This document shows, in pieces, positions 53,451 to 63,760 of a stretch of DNA of 64,000 nt. The notes beneath the pieces are model-generated. The model searched no databases and was not told where the DNA came from. It saw only the letters and a program-made list of their open reading frames with translations. The DNA lies in the NCBI RefSeq assembly GCF_002080435.1, contig NZ_CP020539.1, forward strand, positions 434,001-498,000, given 5' to 3'. Made by a program: the position numbers and the translations under genes. This DNA is from Sphingobium herbicidovorans (GTDB taxonomy: Bacteria > Pseudomonadota > Alphaproteobacteria > Sphingomonadales > Sphingomonadaceae). The first letter of the stretch is position 1; the number at the start of each line of letters is the position of its first letter.

Positions 53451-54062
53451 ATGCCAAGACAGGCGAAACGAACGGTGGGGCGTCCTCGAAGGCTGACGCT
53501 GGAGGCGATCGTCGATGCCGCCTGCGAGGTGGGCATCGCGAAGCTGGAGATGAGCCTGGTGGCGGAAAGGCTGAACACCGGCGTCGCCACGCTATATGGT
53601 TATGTGCGTGGCCGCGATCACCTTCTCGAACTGGTGGCGCAGCGTCTGGTGGGGCAGGCGCTGATCAAGGACGAAGGACAAAGCTGGCAGAACATCCTTC
53701 GCGAACATGCGACGATCACCTACCGCCTGTTCCGATCGCTGCCGCACCTCATCACCAATCTGATGGGCAAGGAGCCGGAGAAGCATTCGTTCGACTATTC
53801 GCGCGCCGTACTTGCCCTGATCGAGTCGAGGGGGGTTCCCGAAACGGCTGCCGTGAACGCCTATATCGAGATCAATCAGGTCGTGATCGGCGCGGCCATC
53901 AGCATGATGCGGCGCGAGGCGCTGGAAAATGTGTCTATCGACGATGAGGGACGCCGCGTGCTGCTGCCCGAGCTTCTCGGGGATTATCGCCCGACGCTGG
54001 AACGTATCATCGCGGGCTATCAAGCGGAACTGACCACCGGCGATGGCGACGGGACCGACTAA
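53451..54062 (+). CDS. TetR/AcrR family transcriptional regulator
   Basis: The 203-residue protein has a TetR N-terminal HTH: TLEAIVDAACEVGIAKLEMSLVAERL then VATLYGYVRGRDHLLELVAQRL. The C-terminal ligand domain is divergent, as usual. GGAGG lies a few bases before the ATG (ggaggagagcggc). It probably controls the MFS exporter 86 bp upstream (inference). Confidence 0.9.
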   Translation: MPRQAKRTVGRPRRLTLEAIVDAACEVGIAKLEMSLVAERLNTGVATLYGYVRGRDHLLELVAQRLVGQALIKDEGQSWQNILREHATITYRLFRSLPHLITNLMGKEPEKHSFDYSRAVLALIESRGVPETAAVNAYIEINQVVIGAAISMMRREALENVSIDDEGRRVLLPELLGDYRPTLERIIAGYQAELTTGDGDGTD

Positions 54063-54126
54063 CGGTCCCGCAATCCTGTCCTGAAAGAACAGGCTTCAGC
54101 AGTGCAAACAACGCTTGTCGCTTTTT

Positions 54127-54196
54127 CTCCCATTTGGGAGGTTTGATGATTCGCGCCTTCTGTCATTCGAAAACTCCCGAAAGGCTGGAAAGATGA
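54127..54196 (+). CDS. Mini-ORF (16 residues, one Cys) with SD-sequestering hairpin before cysD
   Basis: CTCCCA-TT-TGGGAG (54127-54140) is a perfect 6-bp stem that contains the GGGAGG Shine-Dalgarno of an ORF starting at ATG 54146. The ORF reads [16 protein letters not shown] and stops with a TGA at 54194-54196 that overlaps the cysD ATG pair. The arrangement resembles leader-peptide control of sulfur genes, where a Cys codon senses charged tRNA-Cys. Only one Cys codon is present, so the analogy is tentative. Confidence 0.4.
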
Positions 54197-55107
54197 TGAC
54201 TGATAGCAAAACGCTTACCCACCTCGCGCGCCTGGAAGCGGAGAGCATTCATATATTGAGAGAGGTTGTCGCCGAAGCTGAAAAGCCGGTGATGCTGTAT
54301 TCCGTGGGCAAGGACAGCGCCGTGATGCTGCATCTCGCTCGCAAGGCATTCTACCCTTCGCCGCCGCCGTTCCCCCTGCTCCATGTCGATACGACGTGGA
54401 AGTTCAAGGCGATGTACGACCTGCGCGACCGCATGGCGCAAGAAAGCGGCATGGAACTTCTGGTCTATCAAAACCCTGAAGCAAAGGAGCGGGGGATCAA
54501 CCCGTTCGACCATGGTCCGCTGCACACCGACATGTGGAAGACCGAAGGGCTGAAGCAGGCGCTCGACCTCTACGGCTTTGACGCGGCCTTCGGCGGCGCG
54601 CGCCGCGACGAGGAAAAGAGCCGCGCCAAGGAGCGCATCTTTTCCTTCCGTACCGCGTCGCATGGCTGGGATCCTAAGAACCAGCGCCCGGAATTGTGGA
54701 ACCTCTACAATGCCAGGAAGAACAAGGGCGAGAGCATCCGCATCTTCCCGATCAGCAACTGGACCGAGCTGGACATCTGGCAATATATCCACCTCAACAA
54801 TGTGCCGATCGTGCCTCTCTATTTCGCCGAGGAACGCCCCACGGTCGAGCGCGACGGCATGCTGCTGATGGTCGATGACGAACGCTTCCCGCTGAAACCG
54901 GGCGAGACGCCGGTGATGCGGTCGATCCGTTTCCGCACGCTGGGCTGCTACCCGCTGACAGGCGCAGTGGAAAGCAGCGCTCAGACGCTGCCGGAAGTCA
55001 TCCAGGAAACGCTGCTGACCACCACGTCCGAACGTCAGGGCCGCGCCATCGACAAGGATGCGGGCGGCGCCGGCATGGAGAAGAAGAAGCAGGAAGGGTA
55101 TTTCTGA
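54193..55107 (+). CDS. cysD: CysD, sulfate adenylyltransferase subunit 2
   Basis: The 304-residue protein has the PP-loop [21 protein letters not shown] near residue 37, [37 protein letters not shown] and [12 protein letters not shown], all characteristic of CysD. With CysN it makes APS from sulfate and ATP. The ATG at 54193 (or the next at 54196) is preceded by a GGAAAG site. cysNC follows, separated by a palindromic repeat. Confidence 0.95.
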   Translation: MMTDSKTLTHLARLEAESIHILREVVAEAEKPVMLYSVGKDSAVMLHLARKAFYPSPPPFPLLHVDTTWKFKAMYDLRDRMAQESGMELLVYQNPEAKERGINPFDHGPLHTDMWKTEGLKQALDLYGFDAAFGGARRDEEKSRAKERIFSFRTASHGWDPKNQRPELWNLYNARKNKGESIRIFPISNWTELDIWQYIHLNNVPIVPLYFAEERPTVERDGMLLMVDDERFPLKPGETPVMRSIRFRTLGCYPLTGAVESSAQTLPEVIQETLLTTTSERQGRAIDKDAGGAGMEKKKQEGYF

Positions 55108-55113
55108 CCTGAG

Positions 55114-55198
55114 CCGTCATCCCAGCAAAAGCTGGGATCTCAGGCCCGCCAGAACCTTCCCCAGATCAACGAGATCCCAGCATTTGCTGGGATGACGG
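55114..55198. repeat. Palindromic repeat between cysD and cysNC
   Basis: CCGTCATCCCAGC-AAA-GCTGGGATCTC at 55114-55141 is followed, after about 29 nt, by its inverted copy GAGATCCCAGC-ATTT-GCTGGGATGACGG at 55171-55198. Each arm is itself a hairpin (CCCAGC/GCTGGG), and the two arms form a long inverted repeat. The GTCATCCCAGC motif is of the REP/MITE-like kind. It sits inside the operon, between cysD and cysNC, and may create an mRNA processing or partial termination site. Confidence 0.85.
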
Positions 55199-55208
55199 GA
55201 CAGATGAC

Positions 55209-57122
55209 ATGACCGACACTCTCGACGAACCCATTTACAAGACCGACGCCCTCATTGCCGAGGATATCGACGAATATCTGAAGGTGCATGAGCACAAGAC
55301 GATGCTGCGTTTCATCACCTGCGGGTCGGTGGACGATGGCAAGTCCACGCTGATCGGCCGCCTGCTCTACGACAGCAAGATGATCTTCGAGGATCAGCTT
55401 GCCGCGCTGGAGGCGGACTCCAAGCGCGTGGGCACGCAGGGGCAGGAAATCGACTTCGCTCTGCTCGTTGACGGCCTCGCAGCCGAGCGCGAGCAGGGCA
55501 TCACCATCGACGTCGCCTATCGCTTCTTCGCGACCGAAAAGCGCAAGTTCATCGTCGCCGACACGCCCGGCCATGAGCAATATACGCGCAACATGGTCAC
55601 CGGCGCATCGACCGCTGACCTCGCCGTGATCCTGATCGACGCGCGCAAGGGCGTACTGACGCAGACCAAGCGCCACAGCTATCTGGCGCATCTGATCGGC
55701 ATCAAGAATATCGTGCTGGCGGTGAACAAGATGGATCTGGTCGATTATGACCAGGCGGTCTTCGACGGCATCGTCAAGGATTACACCGAATTCGCGCGCT
55801 CGATCGGCATCGAACATTTCGTGCCGATGCCGATTTCCGGGTTCAAGGGCGACAATATCACCGGCCCGTCGGAAAACACGCCCTGGTACAAGGGCCCGGC
55901 GCTGATGGCCCATCTGGAAACGGTCGAAGTCAACAGCGCGACCGACGCGGAAAAGCCTTTCCGCATGCCGGTCCAGTGGGTGAACCGTCCGAACCTCGAC
56001 TTCCGTGGCTTTTCCGGTCTGATCGCGACCGGCACGGTGAAGCCGGGCGACGCCGTGCGCGTGCTTCCTTCGGGCAAGACCAGCACCGTCACCCGCATCG
56101 TCACGCTGGATGGCGATCTTGATGAAGCAGTGGCGGGCCAGTCCGTAACCATCTGCTTCGCTGATGAAATCGACTGCTCGCGCGGCGACGTCATCGCGCT
56201 GGCCGACAATCCGCCGCAGGCTGCCGACCAGTTCGAAGCGACCATAGTCTGGATGGCGGACGAGGAAATGCTGCCCGGCCGTCCCTATTGGCTGAAGATC
56301 GGCACGCAGACCGTCACCGCGACGGTGCAGCAGCCCAAATATCAGGTGAACGTCAACACGATGGAGCATCTGGCGGCCAAGACGCTTGACCTCAATGCCA
56401 TCGGCGTTGCGAACCTGTCCACCGACAAGCAGATCGTGTTCGAGCCCTATGAGCAGAACCGGACGCTGGGCGGCTTCATCCTGATCGACAAGATCACCAA
56501 CGCCACCGTGGCGGCGGGTATGCTGCACTTCTCCCTGCGGCGCGCGCAGAATGTCCACTGGCAGGCGACCGATGTCACCCGTGAATTCCATGCGGGCCTC
56601 AAGAACCAGAAGCCTGCGGTGCTGTGGTTCACCGGCCTTTCGGGGGCGGGCAAATCAACGATCGCCAATATCGTTGAAAAGAAGCTGGCGCGGATGAACC
56701 GCCACACCTTCCTGCTTGATGGCGACAATGTGCGGCATGGCCTCAACAAGGACCTTGGCTTCACCGATGCCGACCGCGTGGAGAACATCCGCCGCGTTGG
56801 CGAAGTCGCGAAGCTGATGACCGACGCGGGCCTTATCGTCATCACCGCCTTCATCTCGCCCTTCCGTTCGGAGCGCGAAATGGTGCGGCAGATGATGCAG
56901 CCGGGCGAGTTCGTCGAGGTGCATATCGACACCCCGCTGGCCGAGGCCGAGGCGCGCGACGTCAAGGGCCTCTACAAGAAGGCGCGGTCTGGTGAGCTGA
57001 AGAACTTCACCGGCATCGACAGCCCCTATGAGCCGCCAGAAGACCCCGAAATCCGCATCGACACCACGTCGCTGACGGCAGACGAGGCAGCCGACCTCAT
57101 CATCGCGAGGCTGATCCCATGA
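55209..57122 (+). CDS. cysNC: CysNC, bifunctional sulfate adenylyltransferase subunit 1 / APS kinase
   Basis: A 637-residue fusion. Residues 1-440 are the CysN GTPase: [20 protein letters not shown] (G1), [12 protein letters not shown] (G3), [13 protein letters not shown] (G4). From about residue 460 the APS kinase CysC follows with [39 protein letters not shown] and [13 protein letters not shown]. It couples GTP hydrolysis to APS formation and phosphorylates APS to PAPS. The stop overlaps cysQ by 4 bp. Confidence 0.97.
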   Translation: MTDTLDEPIYKTDALIAEDIDEYLKVHEHKTMLRFITCGSVDDGKSTLIGRLLYDSKMIFEDQLAALEADSKRVGTQGQEIDFALLVDGLAAEREQGITIDVAYRFFATEKRKFIVADTPGHEQYTRNMVTGASTADLAVILIDARKGVLTQTKRHSYLAHLIGIKNIVLAVNKMDLVDYDQAVFDGIVKDYTEFARSIGIEHFVPMPISGFKGDNITGPSENTPWYKGPALMAHLETVEVNSATDAEKPFRMPVQWVNRPNLDFRGFSGLIATGTVKPGDAVRVLPSGKTSTVTRIVTLDGDLDEAVAGQSVTICFADEIDCSRGDVIALADNPPQAADQFEATIVWMADEEMLPGRPYWLKIGTQTVTATVQQPKYQVNVNTMEHLAAKTLDLNAIGVANLSTDKQIVFEPYEQNRTLGGFILIDKITNATVAAGMLHFSLRRAQNVHWQATDVTREFHAGLKNQKPAVLWFTGLSGAGKSTIANIVEKKLARMNRHTFLLDGDNVRHGLNKDLGFTDADRVENIRRVGEVAKLMTDAGLIVITAFISPFRSEREMVRQMMQPGEFVEVHIDTPLAEAEARDVKGLYKKARSGELKNFTGIDSPYEPPEDPEIRIDTTSLTADEAADLIIARLIP

Positions 57123-57892
57123 GCGAGGCGATGAGCGATGGCGATCTTGCCGCGCACCTCGCCGAGGTCGCGGGACGGATCCTGATCAACGTGCGGGAAT
57201 CGGGGCTGTTCAGCCCCAAGGCACTGGGCAAGGCGGGCGACCAGACCGCCAACCAGTTCCTCGTCCACGCGCTGCGCGAGGTCCGTCCCGACGACGGCCT
57301 TCTTTCGGAAGAGGAGAAGGATAATCCGGAACGGCTCGCCAAGAGCCGGGTCTGGATCGTCGATCCGGTCGATGGCACGCGCGAATATGGCGAAGAGCGG
57401 TCCGACTGGGCCGTGCATGTGGGCATGGCCGTGGATGGCGAGGCGGTGCTCGGCGCGGTCGCGCTGCCGGGTCTTGACCTGACCGGCAACGGCGGCGGCA
57501 CCGTGCTCCGTTCCGATCAGCCGCGACCACTCCCGGCAGCGCCCGAAAAGCTGCGCATGGTCGTGTCGCGCACCCGTCCCGCCAAGGAAGCGGTGGCGGT
57601 GGCCGAACGGCTCGACGCTGAACTGGTGCCGATGGGTTCGGCAGGCGCGAAGGCGATGGCCGTGATCCTGGGCCAGGCGGACATCTACCTCCATTCCGGC
57701 GGTCAATATGAATGGGACAGCATGGCCCCTGTCGCGGTAGCGCAGGCGCATGGCCTGCACTGCTCGCGCATCGACGGCAGCCCGCTCGTGTATAATCAGC
57801 AGGACGTATATCTGCCCGACCTGCTGATCTGTCGGAAAGAACATGCAGAGACGGTTCTGGACCTTATAGCAGAGGTGGCAGTAAGCGTCTGA
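57119..57892 (+). CDS. cysQ: CysQ, 3'(2'),5'-bisphosphate nucleotidase
   Basis: The 257-residue inositol-monophosphatase-family protein has the metal-binding [10 protein letters not shown] and [16 protein letters not shown] motifs, and a C-terminal [20 protein letters not shown]. It recycles PAP left after PAPS use and so relieves feedback on sulfate assimilation. Start overlaps cysNC (ATGA). Function fits its place in the cys operon. Confidence 0.93.
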   Translation: MSEAMSDGDLAAHLAEVAGRILINVRESGLFSPKALGKAGDQTANQFLVHALREVRPDDGLLSEEEKDNPERLAKSRVWIVDPVDGTREYGEERSDWAVHVGMAVDGEAVLGAVALPGLDLTGNGGGTVLRSDQPRPLPAAPEKLRMVVSRTRPAKEAVAVAERLDAELVPMGSAGAKAMAVILGQADIYLHSGGQYEWDSMAPVAVAQAHGLHCSRIDGSPLVYNQQDVYLPDLLICRKEHAETVLDLIAEVAVSV

Positions 57893-57906
57893 GGAAAGGG
57901 GCCGGG

Positions 57907-58629
57907 ATGAGCGTGCTTGAGCCATTCGATTACGCTCATGACGGGCTGAAGCTGTCCGGTCGCATCGCGCGGCCGGATGGACCGGGCCCCCATCCCGCCG
58001 TGCTGGTGATGCATTCCGCGCTTGGCCCCGACAGGCTGATGGGCCAGCGGGCGCTGGACCTGGCCCAGCTTGGGTTCATTGCGCTGGCTACGGACGTCTA
58101 CGGACTGGGCGCCGCAGGTCCAGACTTGGACTATATGCCGCTCTTTCAGCAGTTTCAGGAGCAGCCCGACCTTCTGCGCGGACGCATTCTTGCCGGATAT
58201 GATGTGTTGCGGGCGCTGCCCGAAGTCGATGCAGGGCGCATTTCGGCGATCGGCTACTGTTTTGGCGGCCAGTGCGTGCTGGAATTGGCGCGCAGCGGTG
58301 CCGATGTGCGATCAGTGGTTAGTTTTCACGGCCTTCTACGTACCGCCAGACCCGCGACACCGGGCATGGTCAAGGCGCAGATGCTGGTCATTACCGGCGC
58401 GAAGGATCCGTTTGTTCCGGCGGACGACGTCAGGCGCTTTCAGGAAGAAATGACTGCGGCCGAGGCTGACTGGCAGGTCACGACCTATGGCCAGGGTTAT
58501 CATTCCTTCACCGTGCCGGATGTGGCTGAGTTGAATATAGTCGGCGCCGCCTACGATCCGCTTCTGGATCGTCTTTCCTGGGCAAAGGCCACGGTCTTTC
58601 TCGATGCAACGCTGAACGACCGTCGCTGA
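57907..58629 (+). CDS. Dienelactone hydrolase family protein
   Basis: The 240-residue alpha/beta hydrolase carries the DLH elbow ISAIGYCFGGQCVLELA with a Cys nucleophile, an Asp in ITGAKDPFVPADD and a His in GQGYHSFTVPD. Substrate unknown; true dienelactone hydrolases act in chlorocatechol degradation, but many family members do not. AGGGGCCGGG precedes the ATG by a few bases. It starts 14 bp after cysQ and may be co-transcribed with the cys genes. Confidence 0.87.
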   Translation: MSVLEPFDYAHDGLKLSGRIARPDGPGPHPAVLVMHSALGPDRLMGQRALDLAQLGFIALATDVYGLGAAGPDLDYMPLFQQFQEQPDLLRGRILAGYDVLRALPEVDAGRISAIGYCFGGQCVLELARSGADVRSVVSFHGLLRTARPATPGMVKAQMLVITGAKDPFVPADDVRRFQEEMTAAEADWQVTTYGQGYHSFTVPDVAELNIVGAAYDPLLDRLSWAKATVFLDATLNDRR

Positions 58630-58768
58630 CTATTCCGTCAAGGCGGACCGCCTGTCGGCGGAACAATCCCCTCCGGCTTTGGGCGAACGTCTCTCATGAA
58701 CGGACTTGAAAAGTAGCCGCCGTTCTTGAATAGAACATTTGCGTTCATTAAAATGTCGGAGAGGCGAG

Positions 58769-59851
58769 TTGAAGCAAAATCCGAGCGCGGTCGGCCGTAG
58801 AGCCGTTATATCGGGCGCTGCGTCAGCAGCTCTGGCAACATTCGCGGCACGCGGTTCCGCTGAGGCCGCGCCTCCTCTGGCTGCGGAGCCCAAGTGCGAT
58901 ATCGCCCGCAACCTCCCTCCTCCCACGACCATCAGCAAGGCTGCCCAGGATTATCTGCGCAATGGCGCAATGCAGCCTCCAAAACCAATCCCCGCCGCAG
59001 CGGACGTCGCGGGCTGGCGGGCTTATGTCTCTGACGGTGACAAGGCTCTGCCCGTCGACATGATCCTGAAATTGCCGGGTATCGACGTTCAGACACGGCA
59101 GATCGGCAGCGCCACCTGCTATGTCGCCACGCCGCTCGGAATTTCCGATGCGGACCGACGGAAGGCCCATCTGAGCATTCATGGTGGCGGGTGGGTTTTG
59201 TTCGGTGGGCGGGCCGCTATGGCTCTGGCGAAGGTCGCGGCAATGCAGACGGGCGGCGTGACTTACGCGGTCGACTATCGGATGCCGCCGGACCATCCCT
59301 TTCCTGCGGGCCTCGACGACTGCTTCGCCGTCTACCGCCTGTTGCTGAAGGAATATGGGGCGAGGAATATCCTCGTCTCGGGCGGCTCGGCCGGCGGCAA
59401 CCTTGCCGCCGCCTTGATGCACAAGGTGAAGGATGCCGGCCTTGAAAAGCCGAGTGCGCTTGTCCTTCAGACGCCGGTCACCGACCTGACGAATGCGGGC
59501 GACAGCTGGCAGGTGCTGAAAGGCCTCGATCCCGTGCTCAGAGATCCGGACGGGGTCGCCACAACCGAGCTTTACCTGAACGGTAACGACCCGCGGCATC
59601 CCTATCTCTCGCCGCTCTTCGGGGATCTGGCAAAGGCATTTCCTCCTACTCACCTGGTAACCGGAACTCGTGACCGTCTGCTGTCGGACACCGTCAGGCT
59701 GCATGCTGCGCTGAGAGCCGCAGGTGTGGAGGCGGATCTCTATGTGGGCGAAGCCATGCCCCATGCAGGCTTCGGCGGCCTGACGCCGGAAGATGCGGCG
59801 GTGGCGAAAGACACGCAATATTGGTTGAAGACCCACTGGCCGCAATCCTAA
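58769..59851 (+). CDS. Exported alpha/beta hydrolase of the hormone-sensitive lipase (HSL) group
   Basis: The product has about 360 residues from a TTG at 58769, which has GGAGAGG upstream; the ATG-like start at 58739 lacks one. The N-terminus NPSAVGRRAVISGAASAALA looks like a Tat signal peptide. Catalytic features are HGGGWVLFGG (oxyanion), VSGGSAGGNLAAAL (Ser), a TGTRDRLLSD Asp region and AMPHAGFGGL (His). It is next to a GH106 enzyme and may remove acyl groups from a polysaccharide (inference). Confidence 0.85.
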   Translation: MKQNPSAVGRRAVISGAASAALATFAARGSAEAAPPLAAEPKCDIARNLPPPTTISKAAQDYLRNGAMQPPKPIPAAADVAGWRAYVSDGDKALPVDMILKLPGIDVQTRQIGSATCYVATPLGISDADRRKAHLSIHGGGWVLFGGRAAMALAKVAAMQTGGVTYAVDYRMPPDHPFPAGLDDCFAVYRLLLKEYGARNILVSGGSAGGNLAAALMHKVKDAGLEKPSALVLQTPVTDLTNAGDSWQVLKGLDPVLRDPDGVATTELYLNGNDPRHPYLSPLFGDLAKAFPPTHLVTGTRDRLLSDTVRLHAALRAAGVEADLYVGEAMPHAGFGGLTPEDAAVAKDTQYWLKTHWPQS

Positions 59852-59920
59852 GCATCTCAAACGTCACAAGGCACTGCCGGTGGGAATGACCGACCCGGCA
59901 TCCCCATTCGGAGCAGTGGT

Positions 59921-62900
59921 ATGACTCAACTGACGCCACAATATTGCAAGAGACACAGTTCCGCGCCGCTGAGCCGCTCCTTGGCCTGGATTATTGCGGG
60001 CAGCGGTATGCTGGCCGCCCCAGCGTCGGGGCAAATGCCGCGTCAGTCCGCGGAAGGTGGACAACAGCTTCACCAACGCCAAGCGAACACGCCCAGCACC
60101 GCCGCTGTCGCCGCGAGGGTGCCTGCGTCTTCATCGATCGATCCTCTGGAACGGGGGTTCCACGCACCGCCGGACTCGGCCAAGCCGCGGGTGTGGTGGC
60201 ATTGGATGAACGGCAACGTCAGCAAGGACGGGATCACCAAAGACCTGGCATGGATGAAGCGGGTCGGCATCGGCGGCGTGCAGAACTTCGACGCCGGCTT
60301 GACCACGCCTCAGATCGTTGATCGTCGGCTGATCTATATGACACCGGAATGGAAGGACGCCTTCCGCTACGCGGTCGACCTTGCCGAAAAGTCCGGCCTT
60401 GAATTCACCATCGCTTCATCACCGGGCTGGAGTGAGACAGGCGGACCATGGGTTGCGCCCGAAGATGGAATGAAGAAGCTCGTCTGGAGCGAGACGACGC
60501 TGAAAGGAGGTCGGCGTTTCGTCGGCAAACTTGCTACGCCGCCCAGCCAGACCGGCCCATTCCAGGCCATATCCCTGGCAAGGCCGGAGGCATCGAGCGC
60601 AGCAATCCCCACCAGCTTCTACGCCGATGCTCTGGTTCTGGCATTTCCGCTGGATACGAGCGCGGCTCTGTCGCGGCCCAAGCGCGTCACGGCCGGGGGC
60701 ATGGTCGTCGATCCCGCCGCCCTGTTCGATGCGGACATGACGACGGGGATCGACATCCCGAAGGGAAGCGCGTCCGAGCCGGCGGCGATCGTCCTGCAAT
60801 ATGACGCTCCGCAGACCATCCGCGCGGTTTCCAGCCTCGTTCGCAGCGCTGGGTTCACTGCGGTTCCTCCACAGCTGGAGGCGAGCGACGATGGCAAGAC
60901 CTGGCGGCGTGTCGCAACTCTCACGGCGGGCTCGATACCGTCGACGGCCAGCTTCGCGCCGGTAACCGGCCGGTTCTTCCGGCTGCTGTTCACGCCGAGC
61001 ACCGGTTCGGGTCGCCTCGCCGGATTTGCCCCCGCTCCTGGCTTCGACATCTCCGGTGGCATCGAAATGGGCGGCGCACCACAGCGCGCCGGTGTGTTCG
61101 ACCTTCAGCTGACGGGTGAGGCGAAAGTCAACGCGTTCGAGCGGAAGGCCGGCTTCGGGGTTGTCGACGACTATTTTGCGCTCGACAAGGATGTAGGTAG
61201 CGATTCCGCGGGCATAGCTCCGACGTCCGTAATCAACCTGACGACCCGGATGGGCGCCGACGGAAAGCTTGACTGGACACCGCCACCGGGACGCTGGAAG
61301 GTTCTTCGGCTAGGCTATTCCTTGACGGGATCGGCGAACTCGCCTGCCAGTCCGGAGGCCACCGGCCTTGAAGTCGACAAGTATGACGGAACCGCAGTAC
61401 GAGCCTATCTAAGTACATATCTCGGTATGTATCGCGACACCGTCGGGCCGGATTTGATCGGTAAGCAGGGCGTGCGCGCCCTGCTTACCGACAGCATCGA
61501 GGCAGGACCATCCAATTGGACCCCGCGCATCACCGAACAGTTCAAAGCCCTGCGCGGCTATGATCCGCTGCCCTGGCTACCGGCTTTGACGGGAACGATC
61601 ATCGGGTCTCGCAGCCAGAGCGACCGGTTCCTGTTCGATTACCGCCGTACGCTTGGCGAACTGATCGCCAGCGAACATTATGGCCAGATCGCCGACTTTG
61701 CCCATGAAAACGGACTGATCGTCTATGGTGAGTCCCTGGAAGGCACACGCCATACTTTAGGCGACGACATCGACATGCGTCGCTACGCCGACATTCCGAT
61801 GGCGGCTTTCTGGAGCTATGCAAAAGGGAAGAAGCCGGAATCGCTGTATGTGGCGGATGTCAGGGGAGCGGCATCCACGGCCAACATTTACGGCCGCAGG
61901 CTGGTGGCCGCGGAATCGCTGACGTCGATGTTTGCACCGTGGGCCCACTCTCCGGCGGATTTGAAGCCGGTGATCGATGCGGAATTTATCTATGGCGTGA
62001 ACCGGCCGGTAATCCACACATCGGTGCATCAGCCAGTGGATGACAAACTGCCTAGCCTGTCGCTGAAGATCTTCGGTCAATATTTCAACCGGCACGATAC
62101 GTGGGCAGAGATGGCGCGTCCGTGGATGGACTATATGTCACGCTCAAGCTTCATGCTGCAGCAGGGGCGGAACGTGTCGGACGTCGCCTATCTGTACGGC
62201 GAAGAAGCTCCGGTGGGCGTGATGAACAGCGAAAAGCCGCTTGCTGATCTTCCGGTCCGCTACGGCTTTGATTTTGTTAGCGCCAATTCTCTGCTTACTC
62301 AGTTTTCCGTCGACAACGGCCTCGTCCTTACCCAAGGCGGTGCTCGCTACAAGCTCCTTTATTTAGGCGGGCAATCCGATCGCATGAGCTTGCCCGTGCT
62401 ACGCAAGCTGCACGACCTGGTGCGAGCCGGCGCTACCCTGGTTGGTCACGCGCCGGTCGCTTCACTCGGCCTTGCTGCCGACCCGGCTGAGTTCGACCGC
62501 CTGGTCAAACAGATGTGGGCGGGGGGCGAGCAGACGGCCCTTGGTCTTGGACGCGTGATCGCAAGCCGCCAACCCGAGACCGTTCTCGCTTCGATGGGTG
62601 TGCTGCCTGATTTCGATTATGAGAAAGTCGATCCAGACAGCGAGTTGTTGTTCCGACACCGCAGCCTGGACGATGGCGAAGTATATTTCGTAAGCAATCG
62701 GCTCGGCCCCTCGCAGAACATAAACGCGACGTTCCGCGTCGCTGGAAAGGCCGCCGAGATCTGGCGGGCGGACACCGGCACTATCGAGCCTGTTTCGTAC
62801 CGCATCGACGGCAGCCGGACCGTCGTGCCGCTGAACATGGGTTCGCAAGAGTCGTTCTTCGTCGTGTTCCGCAAGCCTGCGGCTGTGGCGCAGCAAACCA

Positions 62901-63421
62901 TTGCGATACCCAGCCTGACGCCGGTACACACGCTAAACGGCGCCTGGAATGTCGCCTTCGAAAAGAATCGCGGGGCGCCCCCATCGATACGTCTGCCGGC
63001 GCTCGGATCGCTGGCCGAACAATCGGATGCCGGGGTCAGATATTATTCGGGCGTTTCCACCTATACGACGAGCTTCGCCTTCCCGAACGAGCTGAAGCCA
63101 ACCGCCGCGTTCACGCTCGACCTCGGCCAAGTGGGTGACGTTGCAGAGGTTCGCGTGAACGGACAACTCGTCGGCACCGCGTGGAAGGCGCCCTATCAAG
63201 TCAAGCTCGGCCACGCGCTCAAACGAGGGCGCAATGAAATCGAGGTTCGGGTTGCCAATCTCTGGGCCAATCGGCTGATCGGTGACAAGCAGCCAGGGAT
63301 GAAGAAGGTGACGTTCACGACGGTAGGAACCTACCTGCGGAACGCGCCGCTACGGCCATCCGGCTTGATCGGCCCGGTCCAGCTTCTGCGCGAGGACCGA
63401 TCTAGGGCAAGAACCCATTGA
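59921..63421 (+). CDS. GH106 alpha-L-rhamnosidase-like glycoside hydrolase
   Basis: The 1166-residue secreted protein has a signal peptide (residues ~1-37, AWIIAGSGMLAAPASG) and the GH106-type start PRVWWHWMNGNVSKDGITKD with DLAWMKRVGIGGVQNFD, then FTIASSPGWSETGGPWV and VYGESLEGTRHTLGDD. A galactose-binding-like beta-sandwich near the end (TLDLGQVGDVAEVRVNGQLVG) is typical. GH106 enzymes remove terminal L-rhamnose from polysaccharides. GGAG lies about 9 nt before the ATG. Codon use and base composition look slightly less GC-biased than the cob region, suggesting different ancestry (by eye only). Confidence 0.88.
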   Translation: MTQLTPQYCKRHSSAPLSRSLAWIIAGSGMLAAPASGQMPRQSAEGGQQLHQRQANTPSTAAVAARVPASSSIDPLERGFHAPPDSAKPRVWWHWMNGNVSKDGITKDLAWMKRVGIGGVQNFDAGLTTPQIVDRRLIYMTPEWKDAFRYAVDLAEKSGLEFTIASSPGWSETGGPWVAPEDGMKKLVWSETTLKGGRRFVGKLATPPSQTGPFQAISLARPEASSAAIPTSFYADALVLAFPLDTSAALSRPKRVTAGGMVVDPAALFDADMTTGIDIPKGSASEPAAIVLQYDAPQTIRAVSSLVRSAGFTAVPPQLEASDDGKTWRRVATLTAGSIPSTASFAPVTGRFFRLLFTPSTGSGRLAGFAPAPGFDISGGIEMGGAPQRAGVFDLQLTGEAKVNAFERKAGFGVVDDYFALDKDVGSDSAGIAPTSVINLTTRMGADGKLDWTPPPGRWKVLRLGYSLTGSANSPASPEATGLEVDKYDGTAVRAYLSTYLGMYRDTVGPDLIGKQGVRALLTDSIEAGPSNWTPRITEQFKALRGYDPLPWLPALTGTIIGSRSQSDRFLFDYRRTLGELIASEHYGQIADFAHENGLIVYGESLEGTRHTLGDDIDMRRYADIPMAAFWSYAKGKKPESLYVADVRGAASTANIYGRRLVAAESLTSMFAPWAHSPADLKPVIDAEFIYGVNRPVIHTSVHQPVDDKLPSLSLKIFGQYFNRHDTWAEMARPWMDYMSRSSFMLQQGRNVSDVAYLYGEEAPVGVMNSEKPLADLPVRYGFDFVSANSLLTQFSVDNGLVLTQGGARYKLLYLGGQSDRMSLPVLRKLHDLVRAGATLVGHAPVASLGLAADPAEFDRLVKQMWAGGEQTALGLGRVIASRQPETVLASMGVLPDFDYEKVDPDSELLFRHRSLDDGEVYFVSNRLGPSQNINATFRVAGKAAEIWRADTGTIEPVSYRIDGSRTVVPLNMGSQESFFVVFRKPAAVAQQTIAIPSLTPVHTLNGAWNVAFEKNRGAPPSIRLPALGSLAEQSDAGVRYYSGVSTYTTSFAFPNELKPTAAFTLDLGQVGDVAEVRVNGQLVGTAWKAPYQVKLGHALKRGRNEIEVRVANLWANRLIGDKQPGMKKVTFTTVGTYLRNAPLRPSGLIGPVQLLREDRSRARTH

Positions 63422-63461
63422 TGTGATGGGCATTATAATAGCCCTGTCCTAGCGGCATCAC

Positions 63462-63496
63462 CTCATTCGCGGCCGCTCTTGCGGGCCGCGAATGAG
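63462..63496. other. Perfect 13-bp inverted repeat after the GH106 gene
   Basis: CTCATTCGCGGCC (63462-63474) and GGCCGCGAATGAG (63484-63496) are perfectly complementary around a 9-nt loop, giving a very stable hairpin 41 bp after the GH106 stop. No T-tract follows, so it is not a classic terminator on either strand. The rest of the 63422-63760 gap (339 bp) shows no credible gene. Confidence 0.6.
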
Positions 63497-63760
63497 CCCG
63501 CGCGGCTGGCAACCCGATTATCAGCGGCGGCGGCGTCTGCGGTCCGCAGGTTCGCGTGCGGGACGGCGAGGCGTGGCTCTATGCCACACACGACGCTTGT
63601 CCTGCTGCCAGGGGCTTCGTTGATGCGCGACTGACGCGGCGCGTAAGGACGGGCCTTAACCTTGCGAGGGCCCAAGGATATCGGCGGGGCTGTGGCCCGA
63701 CCCGATCGGCAAGCCGCTGATCGCGTGTGAGACGGAGTTGGTAAATATGGGTCGAAATAT

